Source of the DNA: Streptomyces collinus Tu 365 | Lineage (GTDB): Bacteria; Actinomycetota; Actinomycetes; Streptomycetales; Streptomycetaceae | Reading direction: 5' to 3' | DNA: 64,000 nt | NCBI RefSeq assembly: GCF_000444875.1 | Contig: NC_021985.1 | Location: forward strand, 1,240,001 to 1,304,000 | In this document: one piece after another, positions 47,628-55,726 of the stretch | Position numbering within the stretch: position 1 is the stretch's first letter | Layout of the letters: each line of letters begins with the position of its first letter | Program-made: the position numbers and the translations under genes | Notes under the pieces: model-generated | What the model saw: the letters and a program-made list of their open reading frames with translations, nothing else | Told to the model about the DNA's origin: nothing | Database searches by the model: none

Positions 47628-48489
47628 CCGCGGCCCGATCGTGGTGGGCCTCGATCCCGACCCGGCCCACCGGACCGCGCTGGCCTGGGCCGCCGACGAG
47701 GCGGACCGCCGGCACCTGCCGTTGCGCGCCGTCCACGTCGAGGGCGTGCCGACCAGGGGCTGCCGGGGCCGGGAGGTCCCGCCGTCGTGGGAGGAGTGGA
47801 ACGAGTCGCTGCACAAGACCGGGCGCCGGGTGCTGGAGGAGGCCACGGAGTTCGTCGCGCTCCGGCAGCCGGGGCTCGAGGTCGAGTCCCTGCTCGCGGA
47901 GGGCGATCCGGCCTGGGTGCTGCGCGAGCAGAGCCGCGACGCCACCGCCGTCGTGCTGGGGACGCGGCGGCCCGGCCGCAGGCAGGAGGTGTTCGGCTCG
48001 GCGTCGGTCGCCCTGCCGGTCATGGCCCACACCGAGTGTCCCCTGGTGGTCGTGCCCGAGCCGGAACACCCGGTCCAAGAGCCGGCGCACTTCGTCGTCG
48101 GCGTCGACGGCGGCGAACGTTCCGGGGCCGCGGTCGACGTGGCGTTCGAGGAGGCGGCGCTGCACGACGCCGCCTTGTGGGCGCTGCTCGTGTGGGAGCC
48201 CGGGCCGCTGCGCGTCTTCGACGAGCACGAGCCGCAGGAGGAGCACCGGCGGCTGCTCTCCGAGACCGTGGCCGGCCGCCACGCCCGCTACCCGGAGGTG
48301 GAACTGCGCCAGGAGGTCCGGGTGGGGCACCCCGTGCAGGTGCTTGCGGAGGCGTCGGCGCAGGCGCTGGGGCTCGTGGTCGGCACCCGCGGCCGCGGCG
48401 GCTTCACCGGGATGCTGCTGGGCTCGGTCAGCCAGGGTGTGCTGCACCACGCGGACTGCCCCGTCATCGCGGTCCCGACCCGCGGGTGA
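47611..48489 (+). CDS. Universal stress protein with two USP domains
   Basis: A 292-residue cytoplasmic protein. Domain 1: GPIVVGLDPDPAHRTALAWAADEADRRHLPLRAVHV to about residue 150, ending in VVLGTRRPGRRQEVFGSASVALPVMAHTECPLVVVPE. Domain 2: FVVGVDGGERSGAAVDVAFEEAALHDAALWALLV to the end, with a canonical ATP-binding loop GTRGRGGFTGMLLGSVSQGVLHHADCPVIAV. In domain 1 the loop is degenerate, so only the second may bind ATP. GTG 47611 follows AGGGGAGGCGACC. The neighbouring CBS-BON gene suggests a shared stress or dormancy regulon. A large hairpin follows. Confidence 0.92.
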   Translation: MSGPGDRGPIVVGLDPDPAHRTALAWAADEADRRHLPLRAVHVEGVPTRGCRGREVPPSWEEWNESLHKTGRRVLEEATEFVALRQPGLEVESLLAEGDPAWVLREQSRDATAVVLGTRRPGRRQEVFGSASVALPVMAHTECPLVVVPEPEHPVQEPAHFVVGVDGGERSGAAVDVAFEEAALHDAALWALLVWEPGPLRVFDEHEPQEEHRRLLSETVAGRHARYPEVELRQEVRVGHPVQVLAEASAQALGLVVGTRGRGGFTGMLLGSVSQGVLHHADCPVIAVPTRG

Positions 48490-48579
48490 ACACGGCCGGC
48501 GTGACGCCGTCGGCGTGGCCGCGGCCGGCGTCCGGCCAGGCGCGGCGAACCTCGGCGCTGGGCCGCAGCAGACCCCCGG

Positions 48580-48639
48580 ACCGGTGGCCGGCCCGTACGG
48601 CCGTACGGGCCGTACGGGCCGTACGGGCCGGCCACCGGT
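48580..48639. terminator. Large bidirectional hairpin with internal CGTACGGGC repeats
   Basis: A 21-bp perfect stem (48580-48600 with 48619-48639) encloses an 18-base loop made of self-complementary CGTACGGGC-type units, three of them in tandem. It lies between the convergent USP (stop 48489) and acyl-CoA dehydrogenase (stop 48678) genes, as expected for a bidirectional terminator. The tandem units may allow length variation. Confidence 0.8.
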
Positions 48640-48677
48640 GGTGCGGAGATCCGCCGCCTCCGGGGGCCCTGAGGGGC

Positions 48678-50402
48678 CTACGGGGCCATCTCGTAGGCGC
48701 CGGACAGCGCCTCGACCCGCCGCCAGACGCGCTCCGTGCGCTCCTCGTCGACGACCGGCCGCCGGACCGCGCCGAGCGCCCACGCCTGCTGCCGCTCGGT
48801 CGCCGAGTCCTTGCCGTGGAGTTCGACGGCGTACGCGGAGAAGTCGCGTACGAGGACCGCGAAGAGCTCGTCGAGCACGTCCTCGTCGAGTCCGGTCAGC
48901 GCGGCCTGCTCCAGGACGAGCTGCCCGTGCACCACGAGGGCGAAGAGCTGGCCGACCGCGAGGAGCAGGTCGAGGTCGCGGCTCTGCTCCGCGTCGGGGG
49001 CGGCCGTGGCGACGAACGCGCAGAGCTCGTCGGCCTGTTCGCGGAAGCGGGTCACGTTGGGCAGGTGCGCGTAGGCGTCGTAGGCGGGCCGCCAGTCGTG
49101 GAAGCGCACCGAGCCGAGGCCGCGGGCGGGCCCCTGCCGGAACAGGAAGTCGTCGTCGGCCGCGTCCAGCCGGGTCGGCACGGCGGGGTGGTCGGCCGGG
49201 TCGAGGAGGTGGCTGCGCAGGAACTTCAGGATCAGCGCCAGGTTGACGTGGACCGTGCCCTCCAGCTTCGGCAGGCCGCGGATCTCCACGGCCGCCTGGC
49301 CGAAGTAGTTGTCCCGCTCGAAGCCCTTGGCGGCGATGACGTCCCACATCAGGTCGATGACCTTCTCGCCCTCCGTGGTCACCTTCATCTTCGTCATCGG
49401 GTTGAAGAGGAGGTAACGGCGGTCGTCCGGGCCGGCGGAGCGGAAGTAGTCCACGGCACGGTCGCTGAAGTGCTTCATGCCGACGAGCCTGACGTAGGCG
49501 TCGGTCAACTCCCGGCGCACGTGCGGGAACGCGGTGACGGGACGGCCGTAGAGGACGCGGTTGTGGGCGTGCGTGACGGCCTCGTACATCGCGTGCTCGC
49601 AGATGCCGATCGACGCGGTGCACAGGTTGAACTTGCCGACGTTGACGGTGTTGAGGGCGGCGTCGAAGGCGGCGCGCCCGGTGTGCAGGACGTCCTCGGC
49701 GGCGACGGGGTAGTCCTCCAGCCGGAACTCGCTGACGAACTTGGAGGAGTCGACGACGTTCTTGACCAGGTGGTAGGCCGGATGACGGCTGTCGGCGGCG
49801 AAGAAGACGTAACCGTCGGGGCCCTCGACGTCGGTACGGCGGCCGAAGACGGAGACGAGCCCCGCGGCGTTGCCGTTGCCGATGTAGTACTTGGAGCCGG
49901 TGGCCCGGAAGCCGCCGTCGCCGTCGGGCTCGAGCAGCATGTCGGTGGAGTAGATGTCGGCGCCGTGGGCCTTCTCGGACAGACCGAACGCGAACACCTC
50001 ACCCTGGTCGAGGAGTTCGGCGGCGCGGGCGCGGGCGGCGGCGTTGTCGCTCTGCCAGACCGGTCCGAGGCCGAGGATCGTCACCTGCCAGGCGTACCAG
50101 TAGTCCAGGCCGTAGAAGCCGAGGATCTCGTTGAGCGCGGCGATGCGGGCCGTGTCCCAGCGCTTGTCCGGCTCCCCCTCGCCCGCGGCGGACGACGGCG
50201 TCAGGAAGGTGGCGAACAGGTTCTCCTTCGCCGCGAAGGAGAGGAAGTCGGCGAGCCAGGCGCGGTTGCGGTAGTCCTCGAGCAGCCGCCCCTTGCCGCG
50301 CTCCTCGAACCAGTCGACGGTGGCACGCAGCAGCCGGCGCGTCTCGTGGTCGAAGTGCGCGGGGTCGTACGTACGCGGGTTGAACAGCAGCTGGTCAGCC
50401 AT
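48678..50402 (-). CDS. Acyl-CoA dehydrogenase family flavoprotein (long form)
   Basis: A 574-residue protein. The N-terminal helical domain (TRRLLRATVDWFEERGKGRLLEDY) is followed by the middle beta domain (GEVFAFGLSEKAHGADIYSTDMLLEP, TGSKYYIGNGNAAGLVSVFGRR) that holds FAD, then the C-terminal helical bundle (NVGKFNLCTASIGICEHAMYEAVTHAHNRVLYGRPV, WDVIAAKGFERDNYFGQAAVEIRGLPKLEGTVHVN). The extra 150 C-terminal residues make it longer than the typical 380-390 of fatty acyl-CoA dehydrogenases, like the ~570-residue actinobacterial group. Substrate unknown; fatty acid or xenobiotic oxidation is probable given the neighbouring SDR, MDR and PadR. It follows PadR by 61 bases. Confidence 0.9.
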   Translation of the reverse strand: MADQLLFNPRTYDPAHFDHETRRLLRATVDWFEERGKGRLLEDYRNRAWLADFLSFAAKENLFATFLTPSSAAGEGEPDKRWDTARIAALNEILGFYGLDYWYAWQVTILGLGPVWQSDNAAARARAAELLDQGEVFAFGLSEKAHGADIYSTDMLLEPDGDGGFRATGSKYYIGNGNAAGLVSVFGRRTDVEGPDGYVFFAADSRHPAYHLVKNVVDSSKFVSEFRLEDYPVAAEDVLHTGRAAFDAALNTVNVGKFNLCTASIGICEHAMYEAVTHAHNRVLYGRPVTAFPHVRRELTDAYVRLVGMKHFSDRAVDYFRSAGPDDRRYLLFNPMTKMKVTTEGEKVIDLMWDVIAAKGFERDNYFGQAAVEIRGLPKLEGTVHVNLALILKFLRSHLLDPADHPAVPTRLDAADDDFLFRQGPARGLGSVRFHDWRPAYDAYAHLPNVTRFREQADELCAFVATAAPDAEQSRDLDLLLAVGQLFALVVHGQLVLEQAALTGLDEDVLDELFAVLVRDFSAYAVELHGKDSATERQQAWALGAVRRPVVDEERTERVWRRVEALSGAYEMAP

Positions 50403-50463
50403 GCTGAGTCGCCTTTCGGCTGGTGGCGGGTGGGAGTCGGGAGGACCGGCGGAGGTGCGGCGG

Positions 50464-51033
50464 TCAGCGGTCCGGACCGAACCCGGCCAGCGTGGCGAGC
50501 ACGTCGTCCAGCCAGTCGATCATCATCCGCTCGTACGCGATGCCGCCGCGCAGCACGACGTGCTGGAGCTCGCGCTCCGCGTCGGGGGGTGCCGGGTCCG
50601 GCGCCGAGGAGTCCGGTGCCGCGAAGTCCCGTGCCTCTCCGGCGAGATAGCGGGCCAGCCGGTCACGGTGCGCCTGCCGGTGCCGCTCCACCTCGCGGAT
50701 CAGTGCGACCGGGTCGTCGAAGGCGGCGCCCCGGATCTTCACGGCCAGGTCGTGACGGACGCTCTCGGGCTCGATCGGGTCGTGCAGCCAGGAGGACAGC
50801 GCCGCCCGGCCGAGGTCGGCGACGCTGTACTCCTTCTTGTCCGGCCGGCCCTGTTGCGGGACGGTACGGGCGTCGACCCAGCCGTCGTCCTCCATGCGCT
50901 TGAGCACGCGGTAGATCTGCTGGTGCGTCGCGGTCCAGAAGTAGCCGATGGACCGCTCGAAGCGCCGGGCCAGCTCATAGCCGGAGCCCGGCTTCTCCAG
51001 GAGCGACACCAAGATCGCGTGTTCGAGCGCCAC
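50464..51033 (-). CDS. PadR-family transcriptional regulator
   Basis: A 189-residue PadR protein: LEHAILVSLLEKPGSGYELARRF, then HQQIYRVLKRMEDDGWVDARTVPQQGRPDKKEYSVADLGRAAL, and a helical C-terminal domain with HRDRLARYLAGEARDF. GTG 51033 (VALEHAILV) is chosen over upstream TTG 51069, which would place the operator palindrome inside the gene. It is similar in length to the PadR at 3255-3824. A 24-bp palindrome lies 12-35 bases upstream. It precedes and is codirectional with the acyl-CoA dehydrogenase gene, which it probably controls together with itself. Confidence 0.9.
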   Translation of the reverse strand: MALEHAILVSLLEKPGSGYELARRFERSIGYFWTATHQQIYRVLKRMEDDGWVDARTVPQQGRPDKKEYSVADLGRAALSSWLHDPIEPESVRHDLAVKIRGAAFDDPVALIREVERHRQAHRDRLARYLAGEARDFAAPDSSAPDPAPPDAERELQHVVLRGGIAYERMMIDWLDDVLATLAGFGPDR

Positions 51034-51044
51034 GGCACGGATCC

Positions 51045-51068
51045 TGCTATGCAACTCGTTGCACAGCA
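51045..51068. promoter_or_regulatory. 24-bp palindrome, probable operator of the second PadR
   Basis: The core TGCAAC-TC-GTTGCA at 51050-51063 is a perfect 6-bp inverted repeat; outer positions extend symmetry to TGCTATGCAAC...GTTGCACAGCA, with one mismatch per arm. Start GTG 51033 is 12 bases downstream. A strong self-regulation site candidate. Confidence 0.7.
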
Positions 51069-51139
51069 AGTCCCCGCCGCCCCGATGCGACGCGGCTCAC
51101 CCTCCGCCCGCCCTCCGGCCCCGCCTCTCCCGGAACCTC

Positions 51140-51946
51140 TCAGACCGCGACCGGGGCGCCCGGGCCGGGGACGTTGCGGAAGCGGAAGGGTTCGGGCTCG
51201 CGGCCGGGCTGGATGAACCAGCACTCCCCCGTGCCGTCCCCGGTGAGGATCCGCAGCACGGTGTCGGCCACGGTCTCGGCCGGGATGACCGGCATGCCCT
51301 GCTCGGAGAGCATGCCGCGCAGCGGGTCGATGATCCGCGATTCCGCGAACCCAGGGCAGACCGCGTTGAAGCGCACGTTCTCCGGCGCGAGAGCCGGTCC
51401 CAGGGAGCGGGCGAGCCCCACGACCGCGTGCTTGTTGGCCGCGTACAGGGGATCGAGCGGTACGGCCGCCAGGCCCGCCAGGGACGCGGTCGCCACGATC
51501 GATCCGCCGCCGCGGGCCCGCAGCGCGGGCAGCACGGCGTGGGTGCCGAAGACCACGCCGTCCAGGTTGGCCCCCATCGCCCGGCGGTAGCGCGCGGGGT
51601 CGAAGTCCTCCCCGACGCCGCAGCCGGTCGCCACGCCGGCGTTGAGCAGCGCGATGTCGACACCGCCGTACGTCTCCTGGGTGAACTCCACCAAGGCGCG
51701 GTTGGCGTCGAGGTCGGAGACGTCGCAGGCGCGGAACCGGCCGCCGACCAGGTCGGCCACTTCCCGGCCGCCCCGCGCGTCGAGATCCGCGACGACCACG
51801 TGCGCGCCCGCCCTCGCCAGTCCCAGCGCCGTGGCCCGGCCGAGCCCGCTGGCGGCGCCGGTGACGATCGCCACCTTCCCCCGGAGCACGCCGTCGCCGT
51901 GCGGTTCCCGCCGCGGGGCGGCGGCCCCGCCCTCGGCGGCGGTCAC
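51140..51946 (-). CDS. Short-chain dehydrogenase/reductase (SDR)
   Basis: A 268-residue classical SDR. The NAD(P)-binding motif is VTGAASGLGRA (TGxxxGxG), with NAG in LLNAGVATG (the usual NNAG is LNAG), and the catalytic Ser/Tyr/Lys in ATASLAGLAAVPLDPLYAANKHA (YxxxK). DVVVADLDARG after the second strand suggests NAD preference through the acidic residue. It starts at GTG 51946 overlapping the MDR stop (GTGA). Alcohol/ketone oxidation or fatty-acid beta-oxidation type roles are likely. The N-terminal TAAEGGAAAPRREPHGDG is a linker-like stretch. Confidence 0.9.
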   Translation of the reverse strand: MTAAEGGAAAPRREPHGDGVLRGKVAIVTGAASGLGRATALGLARAGAHVVVADLDARGGREVADLVGGRFRACDVSDLDANRALVEFTQETYGGVDIALLNAGVATGCGVGEDFDPARYRRAMGANLDGVVFGTHAVLPALRARGGGSIVATASLAGLAAVPLDPLYAANKHAVVGLARSLGPALAPENVRFNAVCPGFAESRIIDPLRGMLSEQGMPVIPAETVADTVLRILTGDGTGECWFIQPGREPEPFRFRNVPGPGAPVAV

Positions 51947-52950
51947 ACCAGCTCCAGCACGAGCTTGCCGACGTTCTCGCCGCGGAAGAGCATCTGGAAG
52001 GTCTCCGGGAAGTCGTCCACGGTGCCCCGCACCACGTGCTCCTTGACCTTGACGCGGCCCTCACCGATCCAGCCGGAGATCTCCCGCGCCGCCTCCGCGT
52101 AGCGCTTGGCGTAGTCGAAGACGACGAAGCCCTCCATCCGGGCGCGGCGCACCAGCAGGGAGAGGTAGTTCGAGGGGCCCTGGACCGGTGTCGCGTTGTT
52201 GTACTGGCTGATCGCGCCGCAGACCACGACGCGCGCGTGCATCGCGAGGCGGGTCAGCGCGGCGTCGAGGATGTCCCCTCCGACGTTGTCGAAGTAGACG
52301 TCGATACCGTCGGGGGCGTGCTCGCGCAGCGCCTTCCTGACGTCGTCGGCCCGGTAGTCGATCGCCGCGTCGAATCCGAGTTCGCCGGTGAGCATGGCGC
52401 ACTTCTCCGGTCCTCCGGCGATGCCGACGACCCGGCATCCCTTGGCCTTCGCGATCTGCCCCGCGATGGTGCCGACCGCGCCGGCGGCCCCGGACACCAC
52501 GACGGTCTCGCCGTCCTTCAGCGCCCCGACCTCCAGCAGGCCGAAGTAGGCGGTCATGCCGGGCATGCCCAGCGCTCCGAGGTACGTCGAGGGCGGCGCG
52601 AGGGAGGTGTCGACCTTCATCGCGCCCCGGCCGTCGGAGACCACGTACTCCTGGACGCCGAACGTGCCGACCACGTGGTCGCCCGGCTGGAAGTCGGGGT
52701 GACCGGAGGCGGTGACCTCGACGACCGAACCGGCGCGCATCACCTCTCCGAGACCCACCGGCGGCAGGTAGGAGGGGCGGTCGTCCAGCCAGCCGCGCAT
52801 GGCCGGGTCCAGGGAGATGGCGCGGGTCCGGCCCACGAACCGGCCGGGGCCCGGCTCCTCGAGGGGCACTCCGCGGTGCTCCCAGTCCTCGGGCTTCACC
52901 TCGCCCACGGGGCGGGCTGCCAGACGGATCTGCCGGTTGGTCGCGGTCAT
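51943..52950 (-). CDS. MDR oxidoreductase, zinc-free NADP-dependent (PTGR/leukotriene-B4-dehydrogenase, curcumin reductase-like)
   Basis: A 335-residue medium-chain reductase of the zinc-lacking double-bond reductase type. The Rossmann motif is GAAGAVGTIAGQIAKAKGCRVVGIAGG, the N-terminus is TNRQIRLAARPVGEVKPEDWE, typical of this family (RPxG.. DF), and YFDNVGGDILDAAL and QYNN follow in the standard order. It reduces alpha,beta-unsaturated ketones/aldehydes using NADPH. GAGGCGCG precedes ATG 52950. It heads the MDR-SDR unit, which is followed by PadR and acyl-CoA dehydrogenase on the same strand; the whole set may serve degradation of an unsaturated lipid or terpenoid-type substrate. Confidence 0.9.
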   Translation of the reverse strand: MTATNRQIRLAARPVGEVKPEDWEHRGVPLEEPGPGRFVGRTRAISLDPAMRGWLDDRPSYLPPVGLGEVMRAGSVVEVTASGHPDFQPGDHVVGTFGVQEYVVSDGRGAMKVDTSLAPPSTYLGALGMPGMTAYFGLLEVGALKDGETVVVSGAAGAVGTIAGQIAKAKGCRVVGIAGGPEKCAMLTGELGFDAAIDYRADDVRKALREHAPDGIDVYFDNVGGDILDAALTRLAMHARVVVCGAISQYNNATPVQGPSNYLSLLVRRARMEGFVVFDYAKRYAEAAREISGWIGEGRVKVKEHVVRGTVDDFPETFQMLFRGENVGKLVLELV

Positions 52951-52984
52951 CGCGCCTCCTGTCGTCAGCGGTTTCCCGGTGACC

Positions 52985-53002
52985 ATACCGACCAGTAGGT
53001 AC
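52985..53002. promoter_or_regulatory. TetR-type operator-like site A (ATACCGACCAGTAGGTAC)
   Basis: An imperfect palindrome around ACCGACCAGTAGGT, 35 bases upstream of the MDR start. It resembles the ATACCGAC-type sites of actinobacterial TetR regulators of lipid-type pathways, and matches site B (53162-53179) in the same intergenic region at ACCAGT-GGT. No TetR gene is near. Confidence 0.4.
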
Positions 53003-53161
53003 GACTGCGGGCGTGATGTTCCCCACATGCCGTCCCCTCGCTCCAGGGGCTACGGTCCCGGAGCCGGGAACGCCGATCGTCGGACGAACACCGCCCGGCA
53101 GCGACTGTCGAACCCTCACCTCTTCGACCTCGAAACGTGACACTCGGCGGCCTTACCAGGC

Positions 53162-53179
53162 ATTCCAACCAGTCGGTAT
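53162..53179. promoter_or_regulatory. TetR-type operator-like site B (ATTCCAACCAGTCGGTAT)
   Basis: Similar to site A with shared ACCAGTnGGTA text, 69 bases upstream of the DUF485 start. Both sites lie between the divergent MDR and DUF485-SSS transcription units, which suggests common control by a remote TetR-type repressor. Confidence 0.4.
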
Positions 53180-53247
53180 CGTGCGCCGTCGCGCTCAGCT
53201 GCACCGCCGACCTCCCACGCACCCTCGCCGCACCGGAAGGCCTTGCG

Positions 53248-53784
53248 ATGACACATCCCGACGACGGCCCGTACCCGTACCCGCCTCCGGCACAGCCGGG
53301 ATGGTCACGGCCGCCCGCCGACTCCCCCGCCCACGCTCCCTGGCGCGCGGCACCCGAGCGGCAGACGCCGTACGGGCACGGCGTCGCGCAGGGTCACCCG
53401 TACGGCTACGACGCCCCGTGGCCCGACCCGTACGGGCAGCCGACCCGGCACCGATCGCCCGAGCCCGAGCCCGACCCGTACGGCGGAGAGCTCGACGCCC
53501 TGCGCTCGGCCTACCGCGTGCTGCGCCGTGTCTCCACGCTCACCGCGCTCGGCTCCTTCGTGGTCTACGTCCTGCTGTCCTGCTGCGCGCCGGGCCTCAT
53601 GGGGGCCGAGATCGCCGGTGACCTCAGCCTGGGCATGGCCGTGGGAGTCCTCCAGCTCGTCGTCGCCTTCGCGGCGGTCCTCTGGTACGGCCGCAGCGCG
53701 CGGCGCTCCGTGGACCCGCTGGCCCGGGCCGTGCGCGAGCGTTCGGTCACGCGGCCGGGACGGGAAGCCGGGGTGGCGAGATGA
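53248..53784 (+). CDS. DUF485-family membrane protein, partner of the SSS transporter
   Basis: A 178-residue protein. About 85 N-terminal residues are cytoplasmic and rich in Pro, Tyr and Gly (DDGPYPYPPPAQPGW, repeated PYG units). DUF485 follows: ELDALRSAYRVLRRVSTLTALGSFVVYVLLSCCAPGLMG, then GDLSLGMAVGVLQLVVAFAAVLWYGRSARRSVDPLARAVRE, giving two TM helices. DUF485 genes directly precede ActP-like acetate/solute:Na+ symporters; here the ATGA overlap with the SSS gene links them. The extended low-complexity N-terminus is common in Streptomyces versions. ATG 53248 follows GGAAGG. Confidence 0.9.
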   Translation: MTHPDDGPYPYPPPAQPGWSRPPADSPAHAPWRAAPERQTPYGHGVAQGHPYGYDAPWPDPYGQPTRHRSPEPEPDPYGGELDALRSAYRVLRRVSTLTALGSFVVYVLLSCCAPGLMGAEIAGDLSLGMAVGVLQLVVAFAAVLWYGRSARRSVDPLARAVRERSVTRPGREAGVAR

Positions 53785-55397
53785 ACGACTTCGGCACAGG
53801 GACGCAGACCGTCGTCCTGGTCCTGTTCACCACGCTGGTGACCCTCACCCTGCTGATGTGCGTGATGGCGGGCCCTGACCGCGACGACCTGACGAACTTC
53901 TACACCGGCTACCTCTCGCTCACGCCCCTCAAGAACGGCCTGGCGATCGCGGGCGACTACATCTCGGCGGCCACGGTGCTGAGCACCACCGGCATCATCG
54001 CGCTCGCCGGGTACGACGGCTACGTGCTCGCGGTCAGCACCGCCCTCTCCCTGGTGCTGCTGATGTTCCTGCTGGCCGAGCCGTTGCGCAACGCCGGCAG
54101 TTTCACCATGGGCGACGTGCTGGCGCGCACCCTGCCGGGGCGTGCGACCCGTATCGCCTCCTGCGCGGTGACGCTCTGTGCGACCCTGCCCTTCCTGGTC
54201 GTCCAGCTCTCCGGAGCCGGGTCGCTGCTCACCTTCATCCTGGGCATCCCGCACGTGGCCGGCGCCCGGACGATCTGCATCGTCCTCGTCGGCAGCCTGA
54301 TGATCATCTATGCGGCACTCGGCGGCATCAAGGGCACCGCGCTCATCCAGATGATCAAGATCGTCCTCCTGCTCGGCACCAGCGCCGCCGTCGCCGTCCT
54401 CGTCCTGAACCGCTTCCACTGGAACCCGGACGCGGTGCTGCGGGCCGCCCGGCGCGGCAGCGGAGCGGGTCCCGCCTTCTTTCAGCAGGGCCTTCAGCTG
54501 GGCACATCGGCCGTGGACCGGCTGGACTTCGCCGGTCTCCAGATCACCGTGATCCTCGGCGCCGCCTGCCTGCCCCACATCACGATGCGCCTGTACTCCG
54601 CGCGGGACGTGCCGGCCGTACGTCGTTCCATGTCCTGGGCGGTCGGCACGGTCACCACGTTCTGCCTGCTCGTGATCGTCATGGGCACGGGCGCGGCGGC
54701 GCTGGTGGGCTCGCGGTACATCACCGCGGCCGACCCGCACGGAAGGACGTCCGTCCTCATGCTGTCCCGGGCGCTCGGCGACGGGGCCGGCACCGTGGGC
54801 ACCACGGTCCTCTACGCGGCCATGGCGGGCACGGTGTTCATCACGCTGCTGTCCTCGGTGGCCGGGATGACGCTGGCCGCGGCCTCGTCGCTCGCCCACG
54901 ACCTGTTCGCCCACACCGTGCGGCGGGGCCGGGCCGAACCGCGTACCGAGATGACGGTGGCGGCCTGGACGAGCGCGGCCGTGGGTGTCGCCGCCATCGC
55001 GCTCTCCGTCCTGGTCCAGGACTGGGACGTCGCCGTACTGACCACGCTGGCGATCTGCATAGGGGCGTCGGCCGTGGCCCCCGCGCTGACGTACTCCCTG
55101 TTCTGGCGGGGCTTCACGCGCACGGGCCTGCTCGCGAGCCTGTACGGCGGCACGGCCTGCGCGCTGGTGCTGATGGCCTTCTCCAAGGCCGTCTCGGGCA
55201 CCCCGGCCGCGGTCTTCCCGCACGCGGACTTCCACTGGTTCCCCATGCAGTCCCCGGGACTGGTCTCCGTCCCGGTCGGCTACCTGGCGGGCTGGCTGGG
55301 CAGCCGTCTGGAGCAGCGGCACCGCGCCGCCGACGGCCTGGAGAGCCGGCGCCGGTACGAGGAGGGCGAGGCCCGGCTGCTCGCCGGAGCCGAATGA
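53781..55397 (+). CDS. Solute:sodium symporter, ActP/acetate permease-like
   Basis: A 538-residue transporter with 13 or so membrane helices of the SSS (LeuT-fold) family. Its hallmarks are FYTGYLSLTPLKNGLAIAGDYISAATVLSTTGIIALAGYDGYVLAVS, ARTICIVLVGSLMIIYAALGGIKGTALIQMIKIVLL and DFAGLQITVILGAACLPHITMRLYSARDVPAVRRSMSWA. Sodium-site serines/threonines appear in the usual positions. The DUF485 partner supports a monocarboxylate (acetate, propionate, pyruvate) substrate. The C-terminal tail is short and charged. It ends convergently near a weak ORF on the other strand at 55280-55726. Confidence 0.92.
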   Translation: MNDFGTGTQTVVLVLFTTLVTLTLLMCVMAGPDRDDLTNFYTGYLSLTPLKNGLAIAGDYISAATVLSTTGIIALAGYDGYVLAVSTALSLVLLMFLLAEPLRNAGSFTMGDVLARTLPGRATRIASCAVTLCATLPFLVVQLSGAGSLLTFILGIPHVAGARTICIVLVGSLMIIYAALGGIKGTALIQMIKIVLLLGTSAAVAVLVLNRFHWNPDAVLRAARRGSGAGPAFFQQGLQLGTSAVDRLDFAGLQITVILGAACLPHITMRLYSARDVPAVRRSMSWAVGTVTTFCLLVIVMGTGAAALVGSRYITAADPHGRTSVLMLSRALGDGAGTVGTTVLYAAMAGTVFITLLSSVAGMTLAAASSLAHDLFAHTVRRGRAEPRTEMTVAAWTSAAVGVAAIALSVLVQDWDVAVLTTLAICIGASAVAPALTYSLFWRGFTRTGLLASLYGGTACALVLMAFSKAVSGTPAAVFPHADFHWFPMQSPGLVSVPVGYLAGWLGSRLEQRHRAADGLESRRRYEEGEARLLAGAE

Positions 55398-55726
55398 CCC
55401 CACCGGCCCGGGCTGCCCGCGCGGGCGGCCCGGTGCCGCCCCCTCGGTCCACCGCCGAGGCCGCCCGCGACCCGCTGCCGGGCCGGGAGCCGGACGCTCA
55501 GCGCCACCGGGAGCCGGGCGCCGCCGCGGTCACACGTGGTGCGCGTCTCGTTCCTGCCCTGCTCGAAACGCTCCAGGCGGCCCGCGCCGGCGTTGGTCAG
55601 GGCGATCGTCCGGGCCTGGTCGGGACCGCCCTCGCGGCTGACGACGTGCGTGATCCTGTACTCGAAGGTCCCCGCACCCGTGCGGCCACGGCTCCCGCTC
55701 CTTTCCCCCGCCTCTCGCTCCGTCAC
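55280..55726 (-). CDS. Possible small protein encoded immediately after the zinc-ribbon gene
   Basis: A 148-codon frame starting at GTG 55726, which overlaps the stop of the zinc-ribbon protein (GTGA). The first 60 residues have normal Streptomyces codon use and a plausible soluble sequence (GTFEYRITHVVSREGGPDQARTIALTNAGAG, RFEQGRNETRTTCDRGGARLPVALSVRL), suggesting a real gene. The remainder is Arg/Gly/Ala-rich and lies opposite the end of the SSS gene for 118 bases. A shorter protein or a frameshifted one cannot be excluded. No family recognised. Confidence 0.4.
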   Translation of the reverse strand: MTEREAGERSGSRGRTGAGTFEYRITHVVSREGGPDQARTIALTNAGAGRLERFEQGRNETRTTCDRGGARLPVALSVRLPARQRVAGGLGGGPRGRHRAARAGSPGRWGHSAPASSRASPSSYRRRLSRPSAARCRCSRRLPSQPAR

